Part shown: positions 59,700 through 64,000 of the stretch, one piece after another
Numbering within the stretch: position 1 is the stretch's first letter
Layout: each line of letters opens with the position of its first letter
Origin: Streptomyces sp. NBC_01788
GTDB lineage: Bacteria > Actinomycetota > Actinomycetes > Streptomycetales > Streptomycetaceae
Direction: 5' to 3'
DNA: 64,000 nt
Assembly (NCBI RefSeq): GCF_035917575.1
Contig: NZ_CP109090.1
Location: 1 to 64,000, forward strand
Translations under genes and position numbers: made by a program
The notes under the pieces: model-generated
The model's database searches: none
The model's input: the letters and a program-made list of their open reading frames with translations, nothing else
What the model was told of the DNA's origin: nothing

Positions 59700-62600
59700 A
59701 CTGCGCGACTACGTCTGCTGGGACGTCGAGCGGGTTGTCTCAACCATCCAGACCGAAGCGGTGGTGGCCTCCCCTGCAGTCTTTTTGGCGACACACACCC
59801 CCCTGCAGATTCAGCGTGCTGAGATCGAGGGCAGGCAGTTCACCAACACCGGCCAACTAGTCAGCGAAAAGGACGTCCTGAAGGACTTCCTCGGACGCAA
59901 GACCGCCACCGGCACGGTGCTCATGCCGATCGTCGGCGAGTCCGGATCGGGAAAGTCGCACCTGGTGCGCTGGGTGCGGGAGAACCTGCTGCCCTCGGAC
60001 AAGCGCAAGGTGATCTACCTTGAGAAGTCCAAGACCAGCCTGCGGCACGTGATCGAGTCGCTGCTGGAGGGGGTCGACGATGAGGAGATCACTCAGATCC
60101 GCTCGGATGTCAGAGGCTCCACCAGCGGCACGAATGCCTCTGCGTTGGCCCTGCGGCTCATCAATGAGTTGATGATCGCGCTTGCGGGGACTGTGGCTGG
60201 TGAACTGCGCGGTAAGCAGCGGCAACTCGCGGGTCTGAAGGGCCTGGCGTTGATCTTGCAGGACCCGGTGTTGCAAGATCAGATGTTGGAGGAGGGAAAG
60301 TTCATCCCGCGCTTTGCCGAGCACATGCTCAGCGATCGCGGTTCGGATGCAGAGCGTCCTCCCCTTTTCACCGTCGATGACCTGCCGCTCAGTGTCGCCT
60401 CCGTGATGGACGGAGTGGCCGCGCCCACACGGGTCATGCTGCGGTTGCTGTTGTCGAAGCCGCAGATGCGCGACGCTGCGGTGGACATGCTCAACGAGTA
60501 CTGGGAGAAGTCCGTCCAGGCCACCTCCTCGCTGGGCGGCGGACGCGTCCTCGATGCGATGAAGAAGGTGCGGGAGATCTACGCCCGGCAGGGCAAAGAG
60601 ATTGTCTTGCTGGTCGAGGACTTCGCCCTCATTCAGGGTGTGCAGCGTGATCTGCTGGATGCGATCACCGAGACGTCGCAGCGCGAGGGCCGCACCGCTC
60701 TTGCTCCCATGCGCACGCTCATGGCCATTACCAGCGGTTACTTCCACGATCTGCCGGAAACGGCTCTCACCCGCATTGAGGCCTCCACCGGTGGTCACGT
60801 CTACAACCTGGATCTTGTCCTGGAGGAGGACAGTCCCGAAGCCGTCGCCTCCTTCGCCGGCCGCTACCTCAACGCTGCCCGGGTGGGTCGCAAGGAATTG
60901 GAGCACGCCGGAGAGTCGGTGCCCAACCAGTGCGAAAAATGCCCCTTCCAAGCCCCCTGCCATGACACCTTCGGCAAGTCGGCCGAAGGGTATGGCCTGT
61001 ACCCGTTCAACCGCTTCGCACTCAACCGGACCGTCCACTCGGTCGCTCCGGCGGCACAACCGAAAGCGTTCGTGCCACGGACCGTTCTCAGTCGGGCCTT
61101 GATCCCTGTCCTGACCGAGGGCTTCGAGAGCATCCAAGAGGGCTCGTTCCCCGACGAACAGTTCCGCGGTCGCTTCAAGAGCAACCGCGAGGCAGGAGAC
61201 CTGCCTCTGGCCAGTCGGGTGCGGGAACAGATCGAGGACCTCGACCAGACTGATGGCGCACGCCGTGAAAAACTACTGGAATTCTGGGCAAACAGCCCCG
61301 CCGAACTGGTCAACCTCGAACGCGGTATCGCCACCGCCTTCTCCCTGCCTGACCTCCCCCTCGACACTGATCGTCCCAGCGCGCTCCCCCAGACGCCCAA
61401 GGCAACGGTGAAGTCCCCTGTAGTCGCCCCGCCCGATGAGGGGCAATCCCTCCTGCCGCCGAGTCTGCAAAAGCGTCTGGACCTGGTGGAGAACTGGAGC
61501 ACCGGGGACACCGGCCTGCCGACAGCGGAAGCCTCCACCGTGCGTTCGATGGTTTCACGAGCTGCTTTCTACCGACAGGATTGGCTCAACCCTCCGGTGA
61601 AGCCACTGTCTTCCAGCCAAGTTGACAAGGCAGGCTGGACCAACAAGGCGAGCACTGTCTCCATCGAGCAGGCATCGGCTGAGGCTCTGGCCCGGGGTGA
61701 TTCGCCTGTCATTTTCAAGCGGAAGCCCGCCAACGCGGAATTCTTCAAGAGCCTGATCCTGCTGAGCACTGAATCCACCGTCGGGGTGAGGCCTCAGGAC
61801 GTCGTGCGCTTGTCCAGCATGGCTGACCGCTACGCCCGCATCCTGCGTGAACGTGTCACCGAGCAGTCACAAGTCGCCGACGATGATCTGGTGGCGGGGA
61901 TGCGTGTGTCGTTGATGGGTGCAGCGCTCGCCGGCCAAGCTCACCCGGGCATGCCGCTGGAGAAATTGCATGCCGCCGCCTTCGATTCCGGCCAATCCTG
62001 GAAGCGCCCGGATGCGTCCTCCCGGACAGACATGTGGCAACGGAGCCTGATCAGCCATCTGGCCAAACGTGGGCCGTTGGTGGACACGCTGCGCGGAGCG
62101 CTCGGTGTGGGACAAGGAACGGGCGCAGTACAGGTCGTCGACGCTGCCCGAGCACTGCCACTGCTGCGCCGTGCCCTCACGATGTGGGAATTGGGCGAGA
62201 CGGAGTTGCCCAAGTGGGCCCAAGATGCTGCACAGTCGTTGGCGGGGTGGCGGGTCCTGGTGCCGTCCCAGCACGCGCACCTGACCTCCTTGCTCCAGGG
62301 GATCCGGGAGCGCTTCCCGCGAGGAGAGCGCTCAGCCGATCTGCTCGGCCAGTTGGGTGCTTCACTGCGGGTGGCGGTGGAGTTGGGTCTGGAAGGTGGC
62401 GGTCAGGTACCGGTGATCCGCCAACTGATGGAGGAGATCCAGGACGCCGACTGGGCGAGTGTGACGGTGTTGGAAAAAGATCTGGCCAAGTTCACCCCCG
62501 GCCTGGAGAAGGCTGATGTGTTGGCCGCCATGCTGCAGGGCGTCGTCCCGCTTAGGGATGCGCATTTGGCCGGCATGCATCGCCTGTTGCAGGAGGCTGA

Positions 62601-62745
62601 TGCCTTCCTCAGCGATGCGCTGCGATCCGCCCAAGAGCGCGGGCAGACAGCCGCCAGCACGGCCAGCCAGCAGATGGAAGCGTTGATGGACGCCTGGGAG
62701 CAGATCGCTCAGGTCGCACCGGCGGCGTCGGAGGGCGAGAAGTGA
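59692..62745 (+). CDS. dpdH: DpdH, P-loop ATPase of the Dpd system
   Basis: 1017 residues from ATG 59692 with GGAGGG upstream, overlapping the end of dpdG by eight bases. Walker A GESGSGKSHLVRWV (82-95) and a Walker-B-like IVLLVEDFALIQG near 303-315 define an AAA-type ATPase. A conserved cysteine/histidine block CEKCPFQAPCHDTFGKS, then GLYPFN, near 420-445 is characteristic of this protein. The C-terminal half is helical with no recognised domain. Probably the NTP-dependent switch of the restriction complex. Confidence 0.82.
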   Translation: MPELRDYVCWDVERVVSTIQTEAVVASPAVFLATHTPLQIQRAEIEGRQFTNTGQLVSEKDVLKDFLGRKTATGTVLMPIVGESGSGKSHLVRWVRENLLPSDKRKVIYLEKSKTSLRHVIESLLEGVDDEEITQIRSDVRGSTSGTNASALALRLINELMIALAGTVAGELRGKQRQLAGLKGLALILQDPVLQDQMLEEGKFIPRFAEHMLSDRGSDAERPPLFTVDDLPLSVASVMDGVAAPTRVMLRLLLSKPQMRDAAVDMLNEYWEKSVQATSSLGGGRVLDAMKKVREIYARQGKEIVLLVEDFALIQGVQRDLLDAITETSQREGRTALAPMRTLMAITSGYFHDLPETALTRIEASTGGHVYNLDLVLEEDSPEAVASFAGRYLNAARVGRKELEHAGESVPNQCEKCPFQAPCHDTFGKSAEGYGLYPFNRFALNRTVHSVAPAAQPKAFVPRTVLSRALIPVLTEGFESIQEGSFPDEQFRGRFKSNREAGDLPLASRVREQIEDLDQTDGARREKLLEFWANSPAELVNLERGIATAFSLPDLPLDTDRPSALPQTPKATVKSPVVAPPDEGQSLLPPSLQKRLDLVENWSTGDTGLPTAEASTVRSMVSRAAFYRQDWLNPPVKPLSSSQVDKAGWTNKASTVSIEQASAEALARGDSPVIFKRKPANAEFFKSLILLSTESTVGVRPQDVVRLSSMADRYARILRERVTEQSQVADDDLVAGMRVSLMGAALAGQAHPGMPLEKLHAAAFDSGQSWKRPDASSRTDMWQRSLISHLAKRGPLVDTLRGALGVGQGTGAVQVVDAARALPLLRRALTMWELGETELPKWAQDAAQSLAGWRVLVPSQHAHLTSLLQGIRERFPRGERSADLLGQLGASLRVAVELGLEGGGQVPVIRQLMEEIQDADWASVTVLEKDLAKFTPGLEKADVLAAMLQGVVPLRDAHLAGMHRLLQEADAFLSDALRSAQERGQTAASTASQQMEALMDAWEQIAQVAPAASEGEK

Positions 62746-63422
62746 CCACTTCGGTTCTGGACAAGGCACGCGAACTGCAAAATCAGGCGCGGCATATCGC
62801 CGAGGCGCAAAAGGATGCGGTGCAGCAGGAGCGGCTGGTGCGACGCATCGACGAGGTGCGTGGCGCGTTGGACAAGGCCACCGGGCAGGTGACGATTGCT
62901 GCACTGCTCAAGGAGCGCACCGGGCAGTCGGTGGACCTGACGCCCTTGGTGGGCGCCTACGAGCGGTTCGTGAACAAGTCTCGTGGCGGTCTTCCGGGCG
63001 ATCGGGTGTTCACCGAGGCGCAAAAGGCGCTCGAGGCGTGCGCGAAGGAGTTCACCTCAGCGATCCGAGAGGCCTGGGCGCAGTGGGCTCGGGCGCAGGT
63101 GAGTGGTGTGTCCTCGGGACGTTTTGCGGCGCTGGCTCCGGCGGAACGGCGTGAGGCGGAGGCACTGCTGCGGGATCTGCGCGGGTATGCCGAGCGGCGA
63201 GTCGTCGACGGCACAGTGATCCGAGGCTTTTGCACCGCTTATGCAGACATGATGCGCCTATTGGCGCATGCGCCCAGTGACGTACCGGCGGAACTGGCGC
63301 AACTGGTCGAGCGCATCGATGCTGGCGGGATGACGCTGCGTGACCTGAGCGCGGATGACATTGCTTTGCTGCGTCAATACGATCAGGACGTTTGGATCTC
63401 TGTCACTCGGAAGGCGGACTGA
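62742..63422 (+). CDS. dpdI: DpdI
   Basis: 226 residues from GTG 62742, overlapping the dpdH stop as GTGA. Almost entirely helical and coiled-coil-like (LDKARELQNQARHIAEAQKD, RIDEVRGALDKATGQV). No catalytic residues are visible. Assigned by size and position between dpdH and dpdJ. Confidence 0.75.
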   Translation: MTTSVLDKARELQNQARHIAEAQKDAVQQERLVRRIDEVRGALDKATGQVTIAALLKERTGQSVDLTPLVGAYERFVNKSRGGLPGDRVFTEAQKALEACAKEFTSAIREAWAQWARAQVSGVSSGRFAALAPAERREAEALLRDLRGYAERRVVDGTVIRGFCTAYADMMRLLAHAPSDVPAELAQLVERIDAGGMTLRDLSADDIALLRQYDQDVWISVTRKAD

Positions 63423-63428
63423 CGGTCG

Positions 63429-64000
63429 GTGGTTTCGCAGACGGTTCCCAGCCGCGCTCTGCTTGGACGTGCGCTGACGGTACTTGAAGACCTTGAGTTG
63501 CCGTTGCTGTCCTGGGGGGTGACGGAGGGGGCCTTGGCGCACGACGAAGTGGTAGGTGCGCTGTGGAAGCTGGCCGAGAACGACCCGGAGGCCGCTGAGA
63601 TAGGGGGCGAGGGCCTGCTGGCGAGCCTGGAGCAGCGTCGGCTGCTGTTCCGCCTGCCCGGCGGTCCCGTCCGCTACCGCACCCGCGTGGCGGAAGGACT
63701 GCGTCTGGCGGCGACATTGCGGCAATCCTTTGCTCCTCGCAATCACCGGCCCGGCTCATCCCTTCCGGACCGGTGGTGGGAACAGGGCCGGCGTCTGGTC
63801 GCGGACTATCGCCTACACGTGGCCGAACGCCGTTACCCCAAGCGGAACATTGCCGCCGACGAGGCGATCGCTGAGATGGCCCAGGTGCCGGGCTGGACAG
63901 ACCTGCATGCCGAGGTGGCACGAAGCCAGATCGGCACCTATGCACTGTCCCGGTTCCAAGTCGACGCCACCAAAGCGGTCCTGCACGGTCTGCAGGCCAC
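63429..64000 (+). CDS. dpdJ: DpdJ, 5' part, cut by the window edge
   Basis: From GTG 63429, six bases after the dpdI stop, an uninterrupted frame of 190 codons runs to the end of the window. It reads MVSQTVPSRALLGRALTVLE, LPDRWWEQGRRLVADYRLHV and LSRFQVDATKAVLHGLQA; the last resembles the Q-motif region preceding a helicase Walker A. DpdJ is a large helicase (well over 1000 residues), so only the first part is seen. Downstream genes (dpdK and possibly dpdA-D) should lie beyond the window. Confidence 0.75.
   Translation, partial: MVSQTVPSRALLGRALTVLEDLELPLLSWGVTEGALAHDEVVGALWKLAENDPEAAEIGGEGLLASLEQRRLLFRLPGGPVRYRTRVAEGLRLAATLRQSFAPRNHRPGSSLPDRWWEQGRRLVADYRLHVAERRYPKRNIAADEAIAEMAQVPGWTDLHAEVARSQIGTYALSRFQVDATKAVLHGLQA

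Overview
The window reads as the end of a linear Streptomyces replicon (chromosome arm or linear plasmid). GC content is very high, GTG starts and stop/start overlaps are common, and several families are Streptomyces-restricted (DUF6207, DUF6083, Tap, Tpg). The first ~165 bases are a run of back-to-back palindromes, most with a TGC loop, which is the layout of a Streptomyces telomere. The first gene is a large terminal helicase with C-terminal helicase-associated repeats. A complete tap-tpg operon, encoding the telomere-binding protein and the terminal protein that caps linear ends, lies at 24.0-26.7 kb.

0-24 kb is a defence-rich and badly scarred accessory region. It holds a three-gene ABC three-component (ABC-3C) operon (5.1-8.8 kb), a YaaC-like/DUF4238 pair, a STAND-like NTPase with TPR-like repeats, a HEPN-motif/DUF4238 pair, a lone HEPN-motif gene, and two ATP-dependent DNA ligase pseudogenes. 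One ligase is split inside its catalytic motif by a ~5.2 kb insertion with 9-bp inverted ends and a 4-5 bp target duplication. That insertion was itself hit by an IS1380-family element (CTAA duplication) exactly at the stop codon of a small gene. Antisense to the end of the lone HEPN gene is a tRNA-like sequence whose 3' half precedes its 5' half, i.e. circularly permuted.

24-46 kb carries tap-tpg, a P-loop kinase, a CoiA-like protein and a membrane regulator with a dyad operator. It also holds an endonuclease/methyltransferase fusion beside a LysR regulator, and a divergent operon of dCTP-deaminase-like, HIT, unrecognised and cysteine desulfurase genes. A UvrD-like helicase operon, an XRE regulator with three operator-like dyads and an Mrr-type endonuclease follow.

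46-52 kb is an insertion-sequence pile-up. Two almost identical IS5-family copies sit in tandem sharing one TCA target triplet. A third IS5-like element (TAA duplication) follows, with a broken ADP-ribosylglycohydrolase and a tnpB remnant. From 52.9 kb to the window edge runs a tightly overlapping operon matching dpdE-F-G-H-I-J, the restriction arm of the Dpd 7-deazaguanine DNA modification system. The last gene is cut by the window edge, so the modification genes, if present, lie outside.

Several genes have single-base frameshifts, two of them in G runs. They may be real decay or residual sequencing error.
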